Shown here piece after piece: positions 33,897 to 43,390 of a stretch of DNA of 64,000 bases (positions within the stretch are counted from its first letter, which is position 1; each line of letters starts with the position of its first letter). The translations under genes were made by a program, and so were the position numbers. Source of the stretch: Streptomyces sp. CB00316 (GTDB lineage: Bacteria; Actinomycetota; Actinomycetes; Streptomycetales; Streptomycetaceae); the NCBI RefSeq assembly GCF_001905595.1, contig NZ_LIXI01000009.1:62001-126000 (forward strand). Reading direction: 5' to 3'. The notes beneath the pieces were generated by a model, which searched no databases, had not been told where the DNA came from, and saw only the letters and a list, made by a program, of their open reading frames with translations.

Positions 33897-34349
33897 ATGA
33901 GCGCTGAACAGATGACCGTGGGCGAGATGCTCGTCGCGACGGTTCCGATGGCCCGGACCCTCAACCTCGAATTCCTGGAGACGACCCCCGAGCGCGCCGT
34001 CGTCCGGCTGCCGGACCAGGCGGAGTACCACAACCACGTCGGTGGGCCGCACGCCGGAGCGATGTTCACGCTCGCCGAGTCCGCCAGCGGCGCCATCGTC
34101 ATCGCCGCCTTCGGCGACCAGATGTCCCGAGCCGTACCGCTCGCCGTCAAGGCCGAGATCGGCTACAAGAAGCTCGCCATGGGCGAGGTCACCGCGACCG
34201 CGACACTCGGCCGCCCGATCACCGACGTCGTGGCCCAGCTGGACGCGGGGGAGCGCCCCGAGTTCCCGGTCGCCATCGAGATCCGACGTGCGGACGGAGC
34301 GGTCACCGGCGAGATGACCGTCGTGTGGACCCTGCGCCCCAACGACTGA
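33897..34349 (+). CDS. DUF4442 / PaaI-type hotdog thioesterase-like protein
   Basis: A 150-residue hotdog-fold protein: LNLEFLETTPERAVVRLPDQ, the central helix NHVGGPHAGAMFTLAESASG and VKAEIGYKKLAMGEVTATAT. The N-H-V-G-G-x-H-A-G-A motif fits PaaI-like acyl-CoA thioesterases, but the catalytic Asp/Glu is not obvious. ATGs at 33879, 33897 and 33912 are all in frame; I choose 33897. Confidence 0.8.
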   Translation: MSAEQMTVGEMLVATVPMARTLNLEFLETTPERAVVRLPDQAEYHNHVGGPHAGAMFTLAESASGAIVIAAFGDQMSRAVPLAVKAEIGYKKLAMGEVTATATLGRPITDVVAQLDAGERPEFPVAIEIRRADGAVTGEMTVVWTLRPND

Positions 34350-34373
34350 CGCCCACGGGCGCATGTTCCCGGG

Positions 34374-34408
34374 GCCGCCGCCCCTCCGGTCGGGGAGGGC
34401 GCGGCGGC
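34374..34408. terminator. terminator between convergent genes
   Basis: Outer arms gccgccg/cggcggc and inner arms ccctcc/ggaggg form a two-part stem between the thioesterase-like gene and the minus-strand carbonic anhydrase gene. Confidence 0.55.
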
Positions 34409-34435
34409 TTCGGTGTGCACGCCTTCGGGTGGGCC

Positions 34436-34966
34436 TCAGCCGTCGTGCGCCGCGCGGTGGGCCTTGGCCAGCTCCACGTAACCGGCGGCGTTGAACCGGA
34501 TGCCCTCCAGTTCCTCCGCCGTCAGCGGCCGCTTCACCTTGGCGGGCACGCCCGCGACCAGCGACCCCGGCGGGACCTGCATCCCCTGCGGTACGAGCGC
34601 CTGCGCCGCGACCAGGGACCCGGCGCCGATATGCGCGCCGTTGAGCACCGTGGCGCCCATCCCCACCAGGACGTCGTCCTCGATGACGCAGCCGTGCAGG
34701 ACCGCGTTGTGGCCGACCGAGACGCGCGCGCCCACGGTCAGCGGGAAGCCCGGGTCGGTGTGCACGCTGCAGTTGTCCTGGATGTTGCTGTCGGGGCCGA
34801 GCGTGATCGGGCCGCAGTCGGCGCGCAGCACCGCCTGGTACCAGACGCTGGAACCGGCGGCCAGCGTCACCTCCCCGATCACCACGGAGGTCGGGGCCAC
34901 GAATGCTTCCGCGTCGATGTCCGGCTCCTTGCCGCCCATCCCCGTGATCAACGCCTGTTCCGCCAT
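34436..34966 (-). CDS. gamma-carbonic-anhydrase family protein
   Basis: A 176-residue left-handed beta-helix of hexapeptide repeats: FVAPTSVVIGEVTLAAGSSV, CGPITLGPDSNIQDNCSVHT (first metal His), VGHNAVLHGCVIEDDVLVGM (two further His). The three zinc-type His ligands are in place. Ribosome site ggag lies upstream of ATG 34966. Catalytic activity in this subgroup is often unproven. Confidence 0.88.
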   Translation of the reverse strand: MAEQALITGMGGKEPDIDAEAFVAPTSVVIGEVTLAAGSSVWYQAVLRADCGPITLGPDSNIQDNCSVHTDPGFPLTVGARVSVGHNAVLHGCVIEDDVLVGMGATVLNGAHIGAGSLVAAQALVPQGMQVPPGSLVAGVPAKVKRPLTAEELEGIRFNAAGYVELAKAHRAAHDG

Positions 34967-35127
34967 GGCCTGCTCCTCGGTGGTCCGGTGTGCTGCTCGT
35001 GGGGCCTTCGATCGGGATCGGGCCGCTTCACACGGTAGGCGACCGCTCCCCGCGCGCGCCGGGGGATGGGGTGAACATCACAGGTCACCGCGCGGGTCGC
35101 CGCCCCACCGCCGACTACCGTGAGCCC

Positions 35128-35883
35128 GTGCCGAAGAACCGAAACACGTTCTCCTTCCTTGCCCGCCAACGCCGCCGCGCCGCCTCCTGGGCGGTCCACC
35201 GCGGCTGGGCATGGGCGCAGAAGGCGGGTGCCGTCACCGCCGAGCACCCGGGCCGGCTGCGCTTCGGCGCGATCGGGGAGGGGACCCGGCTGGCCTTCCC
35301 CCAGGGCACCGTCTTCGGGGAGCCGTGGATCCAGCTCGGCGGGCACTGCGTCATCGGCGAGCAGGTGACCCTGACGGCCGGGATGATGCCGGACCTGGAC
35401 CTGGGGCCCGAGCCGATCCTGACGCTGGGCGACGGGGTGGTGCTGGGGCGTGGCAGCCACGTCATCGCCGACACGACGGTGAGCATCGGCTCGGACACGT
35501 ACTGCGGTCCCTACGTCTACATCACCTCCACGAACCACAGCTACGACGACCCGCACGAGCCCGTGGGCAAGCAGTGGCCCAGGATGGAGCCGGTGGAGAT
35601 CGGCCCCGGCTGCTGGATCGGCACCGGCGCGGTGATCCTGCCCGGCGCCCGGCTCGGCCGCAATGTGGTGGTCGCCGCGGGCGCGGTCGTACGGGGCGAG
35701 GTTGCCGACCACGCGGTGGTCGCGGGGGCCCCGGCCCGTGTCGTGCGGAGCTGGGACCCGGAGAAGGGCTGGCAGCCGCCCCTGCGCACGCCGGCCCCCG
35801 TGCCGATCCCGAAGGGCGTCACGCCCGAGCAGCTGCTCGCGCTGGCCGATCTGGAGGAGGAGCAGGAGCCGGACGCTCGTTGA
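35128..35883 (+). CDS. LbH acyltransferase (hexapeptide-repeat family)
   Basis: A 251-residue left-handed beta-helix acetyl/acyltransferase. The N-terminal helix (KNRNTFSFLARQRRRAASWA) precedes the repeats TRLAFPQGTVFGEPWIQLGG, VLGRGSHVIADTTVSIGSDT, CGPYVYITSTNHSYDDPHEP (catalytic His in TNHSYDD) and PGARLGRNVVVAAGAVVRGE. The end is a short Pro-rich tail. Similar proteins acetylate sugars or act in cell-envelope assembly. The GTG at 35128 is chosen from the family N-terminus; its ribosome site is weak. Confidence 0.85.
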   Translation: MPKNRNTFSFLARQRRRAASWAVHRGWAWAQKAGAVTAEHPGRLRFGAIGEGTRLAFPQGTVFGEPWIQLGGHCVIGEQVTLTAGMMPDLDLGPEPILTLGDGVVLGRGSHVIADTTVSIGSDTYCGPYVYITSTNHSYDDPHEPVGKQWPRMEPVEIGPGCWIGTGAVILPGARLGRNVVVAAGAVVRGEVADHAVVAGAPARVVRSWDPEKGWQPPLRTPAPVPIPKGVTPEQLLALADLEEEQEPDAR

Positions 35884-36005
35884 GGGCTTCCCGAAGAATT
35901 CCCGCGGGGCTTCCCGCCGGGGCGTGCCACCGTTCGAGACGCGGTTCCTCCGCACCACCCGCTGAGATGTGTTCACGCTTCGGACCTCCCGTCGGCCGCC
36001 GCTAC

Positions 36006-36812
36006 TCAGTCGCCGGGCCGCCGGTGCTCCGTGAGCCACCCGGTGGCGAAGTCGACGGCCGCCCGGATCCTGAGCAGCCTGCACGGCGCGGACCCGAGCG
36101 GGGCCATCCGTACGTCACCGGGGCCGGCGGTCTCCTCGAACGCCGCGCCCATGGCGGCGAAGTCGCTGTCGTCCAGGGCGACATCCTCGTACTCCCACCA
36201 CTGCCGCACACCCCGCGGGGTCACCACGCAGCGGTAGGTGCGGAAGGGAGGGCCGGGTCTGCGGTACTCGCCCAGGTGGAAGGCGGTGCACGTGTCGTAG
36301 CCGGTGCCGAGCAGGAGGATCCTGGCGTCGGCCTCGTACAGCCGGGCGAGCGGGGAGTCCTCGCCGAGGTGGCAGTTTGGCCGGTGCCCGGCGAGCAGCT
36401 TTCCGGCCGCGGGGCCGATCGCGGCGAAGGAGGTCTGCGGATGGCCGCTGCGCTCGGCCCCCGCCGCCGTCCGTACGGTCTCCGCCAGAACGCCTACTGA
36501 GGGGGCGGGGGTGGTCGCCGGATCGAACGGTGCCATCGACGCGCGGACGGCCTCGCGCGCCTCGGCGTCCAGGCCCCGCACGCGGGCACGGTAGTGCGGC
36601 GAGGTGTCCGAGTTCTCCGGGGTGAACGAGGGGACCACGACGGTCCCGTCCCGTCCCACCGCCCGGCGCAGGGCCGCCAGCACGGCCTCGGGCCCGCCGG
36701 CGACGGGCCCCACCGCCCGCAGGGAGGCGTGCACCAGCAGCACATCGCCGGGGCGCACGCCCAGCGCGGACAGCGCGGCGGTCAGCCGGTCGCTGTCGAG
36801 AGGGTCGCTCAC
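36006..36812 (-). CDS. AAC(3)-family aminoglycoside N-acetyltransferase-like protein
   Basis: A 268-residue antibiotic_NAT protein: VRPGDVLLVHASLRAVGPVA, TVVVPSFTPENSDTSPHY, PQTSFAAIGPAAGKLLAGHR, EDSPLARLYEADARILLLGT and GYDTCTAFHLGEY (acetyl-CoA and catalytic His region). The family acetylates the 3-amino group of 2-deoxystreptamine drugs; chromosomal versions in actinomycetes are often without clinical resistance. ggaggg precedes the GTG at 36812. No aminoglycoside cluster is nearby. Confidence 0.88.
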   Translation of the reverse strand: MSDPLDSDRLTAALSALGVRPGDVLLVHASLRAVGPVAGGPEAVLAALRRAVGRDGTVVVPSFTPENSDTSPHYRARVRGLDAEAREAVRASMAPFDPATTPAPSVGVLAETVRTAAGAERSGHPQTSFAAIGPAAGKLLAGHRPNCHLGEDSPLARLYEADARILLLGTGYDTCTAFHLGEYRRPGPPFRTYRCVVTPRGVRQWWEYEDVALDDSDFAAMGAAFEETAGPGDVRMAPLGSAPCRLLRIRAAVDFATGWLTEHRRPGD

Positions 36813-36851
36813 GGCGGGGATCCCTCCCCACGCCGGGCCCTCCCCACACCG

Positions 36852-37259
36852 CTAGCCCAGGCTCGGAATCTCGATCGCCGGGCACCGGTTCATCACCATG
36901 TCCAGCCCCGCCGCGCGCGTCCGCTCGTAGGCGGCCGGGTCCACGACGTCGAGCTGGAACCACACCGCCTTCGCCCCCACCGCCACCGCCTCCTCCGCGA
37001 CCCCGCCCGCCAGCTCGCTGTTGAGGAACACGTCCACCACGTCCACCGGGAACGGGATCTCCGCCAGCGAGGCGTACCCCTGCTCCCCGTGCACGGTCTC
37101 GGCCTTCGGATGCACCGGCACCACCCGCTTGCCGAAGCGCTGGAGGACCTGCGCCACCCCGTAGGCGGCCCGGGAGCGGTTGTTGGAGAGGCCCACCACC
37201 GCCCAGGTGTCGCCCGAGTCCTGAAGAATCCGCCGGATCGTCTCTGTCTCGTTGTCCAT
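36852..37259 (-). CDS. CoA-binding (YccU-like) Rossmann protein
   Basis: A 135-residue single CoA-binding domain: TWAVVGLSNNRSRAAYGVAQ, KRVVPVHPKAETVHGEQGYA, DVVDVFLNSELAGGVAEEAV and AVWFQLDVVDPAAYERTRAA, ending with the conserved MVMNRCPAIE. The last Cys/Glu segment is the family hallmark. The role in bacteria is unclear; a link with protein or metabolite acylation has been proposed. Confidence 0.87.
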   Translation of the reverse strand: MDNETETIRRILQDSGDTWAVVGLSNNRSRAAYGVAQVLQRFGKRVVPVHPKAETVHGEQGYASLAEIPFPVDVVDVFLNSELAGGVAEEAVAVGAKAVWFQLDVVDPAAYERTRAAGLDMVMNRCPAIEIPSLG

Positions 37260-37334
37260 GCCGGGACAACCGCTGGTCCCGGCCCCGTCATTCCCGCCGG
37301 AACCTGCTGCCGTCGCGGCGCATAGGGTGGACGG

Positions 37335-37961
37335 ATGCAGGAGCAGTACCGGACCGTCGCCCGCGCGGGTGTGCACGAGAGCGAGATCAACCGATCGCGT
37401 TTCCTCTGCTCCCTCGCCCCCGCCGCCACCGAACACGAGGCGCAGGACTTCGTCGCACGCGTCCGCAAGGAGCACCCGACCGCCACCCACAACTGCTTCG
37501 CGTACGTGATCGGCGCCGACGCCTCCGTACAGAAGGCCAGTGACGACGGTGAGCCCGGCGGCACCGCGGGCGTCCCGATGCTCCAGATGCTGATGCGCCG
37601 CGAGGTGCGGTACGTCGCGGCGGTCGTCACCCGCTACTACGGCGGGGTCAAGCTGGGGGCAGGCGGGCTGATCCGTGCGTACGGGGGAGTGGTCGGCGAG
37701 GCCCTCGACGCACTCGGCACGATCACCCGGCAGCGCTTCCGGCTGGCCACGGTCCGCGTCGACCACCAGCGGGCGGGCAAGCTGGAGAACGACCTGAGGG
37801 CCACCGGCCGGGACGTGCGCGAGGTGCGGTACGCGGAGGCCGTGACCATCGGGATCGGGCTGCCGGACGCCGATGTTCCCGCGTTCACCGCCTGGCTGGC
37901 CGACGCGACCGCGGGTTCGGCCACGCTGGAGCTGGGCGGCGAGGCGTACGGGGACGTGTGA
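37335..37961 (+). CDS. YigZ/IMPACT-family protein
   Basis: The 208-residue product has the UPF0029 N-terminal domain with the signatures HNCFAYVIGADASVQKASDD, GEPGGTAGVPMLQMLMRREV and YVAAVVTRYYGGVKLGAGGL plus IRAY, followed by the DUF1949 C-terminal alpha/beta domain. The family is implicated in translation quality control by analogy with eukaryotic IMPACT. Divergent from the CoA-binding gene. Confidence 0.92.
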   Translation: MQEQYRTVARAGVHESEINRSRFLCSLAPAATEHEAQDFVARVRKEHPTATHNCFAYVIGADASVQKASDDGEPGGTAGVPMLQMLMRREVRYVAAVVTRYYGGVKLGAGGLIRAYGGVVGEALDALGTITRQRFRLATVRVDHQRAGKLENDLRATGRDVREVRYAEAVTIGIGLPDADVPAFTAWLADATAGSATLELGGEAYGDV

Positions 37962-38167
37962 GCCGACAGTCCCCGGGGGCGTGTCAGGGGACCGGCGGAG
38001 CGGGCGTGAGGGCAAGCCCACGCCGGGCAAATCCTTGATCGATGCGGGTTCGGCGGCCCGGCGGCGTTAGCGTGGTCCGTGCCGGCGGCGGGATCACGAG
38101 CCGCTCCGGCGGTGGCCCAGGGGCGGAGGACGACGTACATGCAGCTCGGAACAGGCGGAGCGATCGC

Positions 38168-39337
38168 GTGAGGATGCTGCACACCTCGGACTGGCACCTG
38201 GGCCGGTCCTTCCACCGCGTACCCCTCCTCGACGCCCAGGCCGCCTTCCTGGACCACCTCGTGGCCACCGCCCAGCAGCGGGAGGCGGACGTGGTCCTCG
38301 TCTCCGGCGATGTGTACGACCGGGCCGTCCCGCCGCTCACCGCCGTCGAGCTCTTCGACCGAGCGCTGCACCGGCTCGCCGCCATCGGTGTCCCCACCGT
38401 CATGATCTCGGGGAACCACGACTCGGCCCGCCGGCTCGGCGTCGGCTCCGGACTCTTCGACCGGGCCGGTATCCACCTGCGCACCGACCCCGAGAGCTGC
38501 GCCACCCCCGTCGTCCTCACCGACGCCCACGGCGACGTCGCCCTCTACGGCCTCCCCTACCTGGAACCGGCCCTGGTCAAGGACACCCTCCGTGCCGCCA
38601 AGGCCGGGCACGAGGCGGTCCTGACCGCCGCCATGGACCGGGTCCGCGCCGATCTGGCCACCCGCCCCGCCGGAACCCGCTCCGTCGTCCTCGCGCACGC
38701 CTTCGTGGCGGGCGGCGAACCCAGCGACAGCGAGCGCGACATCACCGTCGGCGGGGTTGCCGCCGTACCGGCCGGGGTCTTCGACGGCGCCGACTACGTG
38801 GCCCTCGGCCACCTCCACGGCTCCCAGCGCGTCACGAGCCGCGTCCGCTACTCCGGCTCCCCGCTCGCCTACTCCTTCTCCGAGACCGACCACCGCAAGA
38901 CCATGTGGCTGATCGACCTCGACGGCAACGGGGACATCGCCGCCGAGGAAAGGATCGACTGCCCCGTCGAGCGCCCCCTCGCCCGGCTCCGCGGCCGCCT
39001 CGGCACCCTGCTGGAGGACCCGGCCCTCGACCGCCACGAACACGCCTGGGTCGAGGCCACCCTCACCGACCCCGTGCGCCCCGCCGAGCCCATGGCGCGC
39101 CTCGGCGCCCGCTTCCCGCACACCCTCAGCCTCGTCTTCGACCCCGAACGGCCCCCTGAGGACCCGCTCGCCTCCTACGCCCAGCGCCTCCAGGGCCGCG
39201 ACGACCACCAGATCGCGGAGGACTTCGTGGCCCACGTGCGCGGCGGCAGCGGTCCCAGCGACCCCGAACGCACCGTGCTGCGCGCCGCGTTCGACGACGT
39301 CCGGGTCGACGAGAGCGTGCGCGAGGTGTCCCGTTGA
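38168..39337 (+). CDS. sbcD: exonuclease SbcCD, subunit D
   Basis: The Mre11-type nuclease of the SbcCD complex, which cleaves hairpins and DNA ends. All phosphoesterase motifs are visible: LHTSDWHLGRSF (I), VLVSGDVYDRAVPP (II), VMISGNHDSA (III), VLAHAFVAGG (IV) and YVALGHLHGSQ (V). The GTG at 38168 has ggcggag 8 nt upstream. 389 residues. It overlaps sbcC by 4 bp. Confidence 0.94.
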   Translation: MRMLHTSDWHLGRSFHRVPLLDAQAAFLDHLVATAQQREADVVLVSGDVYDRAVPPLTAVELFDRALHRLAAIGVPTVMISGNHDSARRLGVGSGLFDRAGIHLRTDPESCATPVVLTDAHGDVALYGLPYLEPALVKDTLRAAKAGHEAVLTAAMDRVRADLATRPAGTRSVVLAHAFVAGGEPSDSERDITVGGVAAVPAGVFDGADYVALGHLHGSQRVTSRVRYSGSPLAYSFSETDHRKTMWLIDLDGNGDIAAEERIDCPVERPLARLRGRLGTLLEDPALDRHEHAWVEATLTDPVRPAEPMARLGARFPHTLSLVFDPERPPEDPLASYAQRLQGRDDHQIAEDFVAHVRGGSGPSDPERTVLRAAFDDVRVDESVREVSR

Positions 39338-42300
39338 GACTGCACCGCCTCACCCTCACCGCCTTCGGTCCGTTCGGCGCCACCCAGGAAGTCGACTTCG
39401 ACGCCCTCTCCTCGGCCGGCCTCTTCCTGCTCCACGGCCCGACGGGTGCCGGGAAGACGTCGGTCCTGGACGCCGTCTGCTACGCCCTGTACGGAGCCGT
39501 CCCCGGCGCCCGCCAGAGCCCCGGCGCCACCCTCCGCAGCGACCACGCCCCCGCCGGCCTGCCCACCGAGGTCCAGCTGGAGCTGACGGTCGGCGGCCGC
39601 CGCCTCGAAGTCACCCGCAGCCCCGCCCAGCCGCGCCCCAAGAAGCGTGGCGACGGCTTCACCCTGGAGAAGGCCCAGAGCCGACTGCGCGAGCGCGACC
39701 CCGAGGGCGACTGGCAGGGCCTCAGCAAGTCGCACCAGGAGATCGGCGAGGAGCTGGCCCAGCTGATCGGCATGAGCCGGGACCAGTTCTGCCAGGTCGT
39801 GCTGTTGCCCCAGGGCGACTTCGCCCGTTTCCTGCGCTCCGACGCCGAGGCCCGCGGCAAGCTCCTCGGCAAGCTCTTCGACACCCGCCGCTTCGCCGCC
39901 GTCGAGGAGCGGCTCGCCGAACTGCGCCGGGCTGCCGAGGCCCGGGTGAAATCCGGCGACGAGCAGATCCTCGCCCTCGCCCAGCGCATCGCCCAGGCCG
40001 GCGGCCCCGCGGCGGCCGAGGCCGGACCGCCCGCCGACCGGCCGGGCGAACCCGGCCTCGCCGAAGCCGTTCTGGAGTGGGCCGCGATCGCGCGCAGCGC
40101 CGCCCGTGAACACCTCGACATCGCGCACGCGGTGGTCGCGGAGGCGGAGAATCGTCAACTGGACGCCCGCCGCGCGCTGGACGCCGAACGCGAACTGGCC
40201 CGCCTCCAGCAGCGGTACGCGGAGACTCTGCGGCGAGCCGAGGCGCTGGAGGAGCGGCGTCCCGAACACGACTGCTGCCAGGAGCAGTTGGAGCGTGCCC
40301 GCAAGGCGGACCGGGTCGCGCCGGCGCTGGAGCTGCGCGAGGAGGCCGAGCGTGACCACCGGGCGGCGAGCGACGCCCTCGACCGGACCCGAGGGCTGCT
40401 GCCCGCAGAGCTGGCCGACGCGGGGGCCGGTCAACTCGCCCAGATGGAGCGCCGGTTCCGGCAGGAGCTCGGCGGACTCGAAGCGGCCCGCAAGGCCGAG
40501 GCGCGCAGCGCGCGGATCGACGAGGAGCGTGTCCGGCTGAACCGGGACGCCCGCGCCGACGACGAGATCGTCCGGGAGGCGGACGCCTGGCTGGACGGCT
40601 GGGCCGCCACCCGCGCGGACCTTCGCCGGCGCGTCGAGACGGCCCAGGAGGCCGCCACCCGCGCTGAGCAACTCGCCGCACACCTCGCCCCGGCCCGCCT
40701 CCGGCTGGACGCGGCACGCCGGCGGGACGCGCTGGCCACCGACGTACAGGACGCCCGGGAGGCGCTCGCCGCCGTACGGGAACAGGCCCTGGCCGCCCAT
40801 GAATTCTGGCTCGGGCTGCGGGAGCGCCGGCTGCGCGGCATCGCGGCGGAGCTGGCCGCCGGTCTCGTCGAGGGCGAGCCCTGCACGGTCTGCGGCTCCA
40901 CCGGACACCCCGCCCCCGCCAGCCCCGGCGACGGTCACGTGGACCGGGCGACGGAGGAGAAGGCCCTCGATGCCCACCGGTCGGCCGAGGAGGCCCGCGC
41001 CCGCGCGGAGCAGGAACTCGGGCTCGTATGCGAACGGCACCTGACGGCTCAGGCCGCGGCGCGGGAGGAGGCGGCGAGCGATGATCCCGCCGTCGCCGAA
41101 CTCCGCTCTCTGGTCGACCGGTTGACCGGTGACCACGCCGAGGCCCACCGCCTCGCCGCCGGGACGCATGCCGCCCGCGAAGCCCTCGCCGCCGCCGAAC
41201 GCGAGCACGACGAGCGGGTGGAACAGCGGCAGGAGGCCAGGAGCCGGGCCGCCGCCCGCACCTCCCAGCGCGAGGCGCTCGACCGCGAGCAGGCCGGTCT
41301 GGAGGACCACATCACCGCCGCCCGGGGCGAGTCGGAGTCCGTCGCCGCGCACGCGGACCGGCTGACCCGCCGGGTCGCGCTCCTCGCCGACGCCGCCGAG
41401 GCCGTACGCGCCGAACAGGACACGGCCCAGCGGCGCAAGGAGGCCGACGACCGGCTCTCCGACGCGGCCTTCAAGGCCGGGTTCGACACCCCGCAGGCCG
41501 CCGCCGCGACGCTCCTCGGCGCCGCCGCGCAGCGCGACCTCCAGCACCGCATCGACGCCTGGCAGGCGGAGGCGGCGGCGGTCGCCGACCGCCGCACCGA
41601 ACAGGACGCGCGGGAAGCCGCCCAACGCCCGGCGGCTCAGCCGGCGGCGGCCGAGAGCGCCCACGCGACAGCGGAATGGCTGCTGCGCGAAGCCGCCTCG
41701 GCACGCGCGGCCGCCCGCGACCGGTGCGCCGAACTCGACCGGCTCTCGGCACAGGCGGCCGAGGAGGTACGGCGACTGGGACCGGTGCGCCTGGAGTACG
41801 AGCGGGTCGCCCGGCTCGCCGGTCTCACCGCGGGGACCTCCGCCGACAACGAACGCAAGATGCGCCTGGAGGCGTACGTCCTCGCCGCCCGCCTCGAACA
41901 GGTTGCGGCCGCGGCCACCGCCCGGCTTCAGCGGATGTCCTCCGGCCGCTACACGCTCGTCCACTCCGACGCCCGCACGGGCGGCCGCCGGGCCGGGCTC
42001 GGACTTCACGTCGTGGACGCCTGGACCGGCAGCGAACGGGACACGTCGACGCTCTCCGGCGGGGAGACGTTCTTCGCCTCCCTGGCACTGGCGCTCGGTC
42101 TCGCCGATGTCGTCACCGAGGAGGCCGGGGGCGTACGCCTGGACACCCTCTTCATCGACGAGGGCTTCGGCAGTCTGGACGACCAGACCCTGGACGAGGT
42201 GCTCGACGTGCTGGACTCCTTGCGGGAGCGGGACCGCAGCGTCGGGATCGTCAGCCACGTGGCCGATCTGCGCCGCCGCATCCCCGCCCGGCTCGAAGTG

Positions 42301-42342
42301 GTCAAGGACCGGCACGGATCGACGGTGCACCACCGCCTCTGA
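39334..42342 (+). CDS. sbcC: exonuclease SbcCD, subunit C (Rad50-like ATPase)
   Basis: A 1002-residue SMC-type ATPase. Walker A is HGPTGAGKTSVLDAVCYALY, the Q-loop is QVVLLPQGDFARFL, the zinc hook is the C-x-x-C of CTVCGSTGHP near residue 515, flanked by long coiled coils, and the C-terminal lobe has LSGGETFFASLALALGLADV with Walker B LDTLFIDEGFGSLD. The TTG start overlaps the sbcD stop. Two degenerate repeats of Ala/Glu/Arg heptads fill the coils. Confidence 0.95.
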   Translation: MRLHRLTLTAFGPFGATQEVDFDALSSAGLFLLHGPTGAGKTSVLDAVCYALYGAVPGARQSPGATLRSDHAPAGLPTEVQLELTVGGRRLEVTRSPAQPRPKKRGDGFTLEKAQSRLRERDPEGDWQGLSKSHQEIGEELAQLIGMSRDQFCQVVLLPQGDFARFLRSDAEARGKLLGKLFDTRRFAAVEERLAELRRAAEARVKSGDEQILALAQRIAQAGGPAAAEAGPPADRPGEPGLAEAVLEWAAIARSAAREHLDIAHAVVAEAENRQLDARRALDAERELARLQQRYAETLRRAEALEERRPEHDCCQEQLERARKADRVAPALELREEAERDHRAASDALDRTRGLLPAELADAGAGQLAQMERRFRQELGGLEAARKAEARSARIDEERVRLNRDARADDEIVREADAWLDGWAATRADLRRRVETAQEAATRAEQLAAHLAPARLRLDAARRRDALATDVQDAREALAAVREQALAAHEFWLGLRERRLRGIAAELAAGLVEGEPCTVCGSTGHPAPASPGDGHVDRATEEKALDAHRSAEEARARAEQELGLVCERHLTAQAAAREEAASDDPAVAELRSLVDRLTGDHAEAHRLAAGTHAAREALAAAEREHDERVEQRQEARSRAAARTSQREALDREQAGLEDHITAARGESESVAAHADRLTRRVALLADAAEAVRAEQDTAQRRKEADDRLSDAAFKAGFDTPQAAAATLLGAAAQRDLQHRIDAWQAEAAAVADRRTEQDAREAAQRPAAQPAAAESAHATAEWLLREAASARAAARDRCAELDRLSAQAAEEVRRLGPVRLEYERVARLAGLTAGTSADNERKMRLEAYVLAARLEQVAAAATARLQRMSSGRYTLVHSDARTGGRRAGLGLHVVDAWTGSERDTSTLSGGETFFASLALALGLADVVTEEAGGVRLDTLFIDEGFGSLDDQTLDEVLDVLDSLRERDRSVGIVSHVADLRRRIPARLEVVKDRHGSTVHHRL

Positions 42343-42360
42343 GGGGGCCGTTCCGGCGGT

Positions 42361-42807
42361 TCAGCGACCGATCGCGCGCCGGGGGAGCGGCGAGGAGTAG
42401 ACGACGCTGGTGGTGACCGAACCGAGGGCGCCGATCCGGCCGGTCACCTCCTCCAGATGCCGCATCGAGCGGGCCGTCACCTTGAGGACGAAGCAGTCGT
42501 CACCGGTGACATGGTGGGCCTCCACGATCTCCGGGGTCGTCTCCAGGAGGTCGTGGAACGGCTTGTAGTTCCCGTTCGGGTAGCGCAGCCGTACGAGGGC
42601 GAGGATCGGCAGCCCGAGCCGCTCGGCGTCGACCACCGCCGCGTAACCACTGATCACCCCGGTCTCCTCCAGGCGCCGCACCCGTTCCGTCACGGCGCTC
42701 GGGGACATGGCGACGGCACGGGCGAGCTCGGCGAAGGTGGCTCGGCCGTCGCGCTGGAGGACATCGAGAATGCGCCGGTCGGTGGCGTCCGGGGAATAGT
42801 CGGTCAC
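42361..42807 (-). CDS. Lrp/AsnC-family regulator
   Basis: The 148-residue product has the AsnC HTH (DRRILDVLQRDGRATFAELA, then MSPSAVTERVRRLEETGVIS) and the RAM effector domain (PILALVRLRYPNGNYKPFHD). It is divergent from the rhodanese-like gene, with 88 bp between starts, so it most likely controls that gene. Ligand likely an amino acid, perhaps a sulfur amino acid by context. Confidence 0.9.
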   Translation of the reverse strand: MTDYSPDATDRRILDVLQRDGRATFAELARAVAMSPSAVTERVRRLEETGVISGYAAVVDAERLGLPILALVRLRYPNGNYKPFHDLLETTPEIVEAHHVTGDDCFVLKVTARSMRHLEEVTGRIGALGSVTTSVVYSSPLPRRAIGR

Positions 42808-42895
42808 GCCCCCAAGGCAACAGGGAAATCACCGGCAGATCAAGAGAAGGGCCGGGGAATTCTCCTTCCTGGTCCCGGACGGCGAGCATAGTTTC

Positions 42896-43390
42896 ATGGT
42901 CATGACCTCCCCGACCACGGCCACCGCCGTCAACTCCGTCCTGCGCGTCCCGCCCGCCTCCCCGGCCGCGGCGGCCGCCTACTTCGGCGCCTCGCTCGCC
43001 TTCCACGCCGATGTCTCCGACGTCGCCTCCGCACTCGCCGCCGAGGGCGATCCCGGGTTCGTCGTCGTGGACTCCCGTTCCACCGTCTCCTGGGACCAGG
43101 GGCACATTCCCGGTGCGGTCCACCTGCCGACGGCGCTGATCCCCGGGCAGGCGGCCGCGCTGCTGGACCCGGCCGTCCCGGTGGTCACGTACTGCTGGGG
43201 GCCGGGATGCAACGGCGCCACCCGTGCCGCCCTGGCGCTCGCCCAACTCGGCTACCAGGTGAAGGAGATGCTCGGCGGCTTCGAGTACTGGGCGCGCGAG
43301 GGGTTCGCCTTCGAGACCTGGGAGGGCGGCGGGCAGCGCGCCGCCGACCCGCTCACCGCGCCGGTCGACGACGCGGACTGCGGCTGCTGA
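42896..43390 (+). CDS. rhodanese-like sulfurtransferase
   Basis: A 164-residue single rhodanese domain: GFVVVDSRSTVSWDQGHIPG, AVHLPTALIPG and the active-site loop TYCWGPGCNGATRAALALAQ followed by LGYQVKEMLGGFEYW. The catalytic Cys is the first of CWGPGC; the loop is longer and carries a second Cys. ATGs at 42896 and 42902 are both possible. Its position opposite an AsnC regulator suggests amino-acid-responsive control. Confidence 0.9.
   Translation: MVMTSPTTATAVNSVLRVPPASPAAAAAYFGASLAFHADVSDVASALAAEGDPGFVVVDSRSTVSWDQGHIPGAVHLPTALIPGQAAALLDPAVPVVTYCWGPGCNGATRAALALAQLGYQVKEMLGGFEYWAREGFAFETWEGGGQRAADPLTAPVDDADCGC

Noticed and set aside
39175..42333. Very long minus-strand open frame opposite sbcC
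   Set aside because: It is the mirror of sbcC codon bias in GC-rich DNA (G/V/A/E-rich), with no family motifs.
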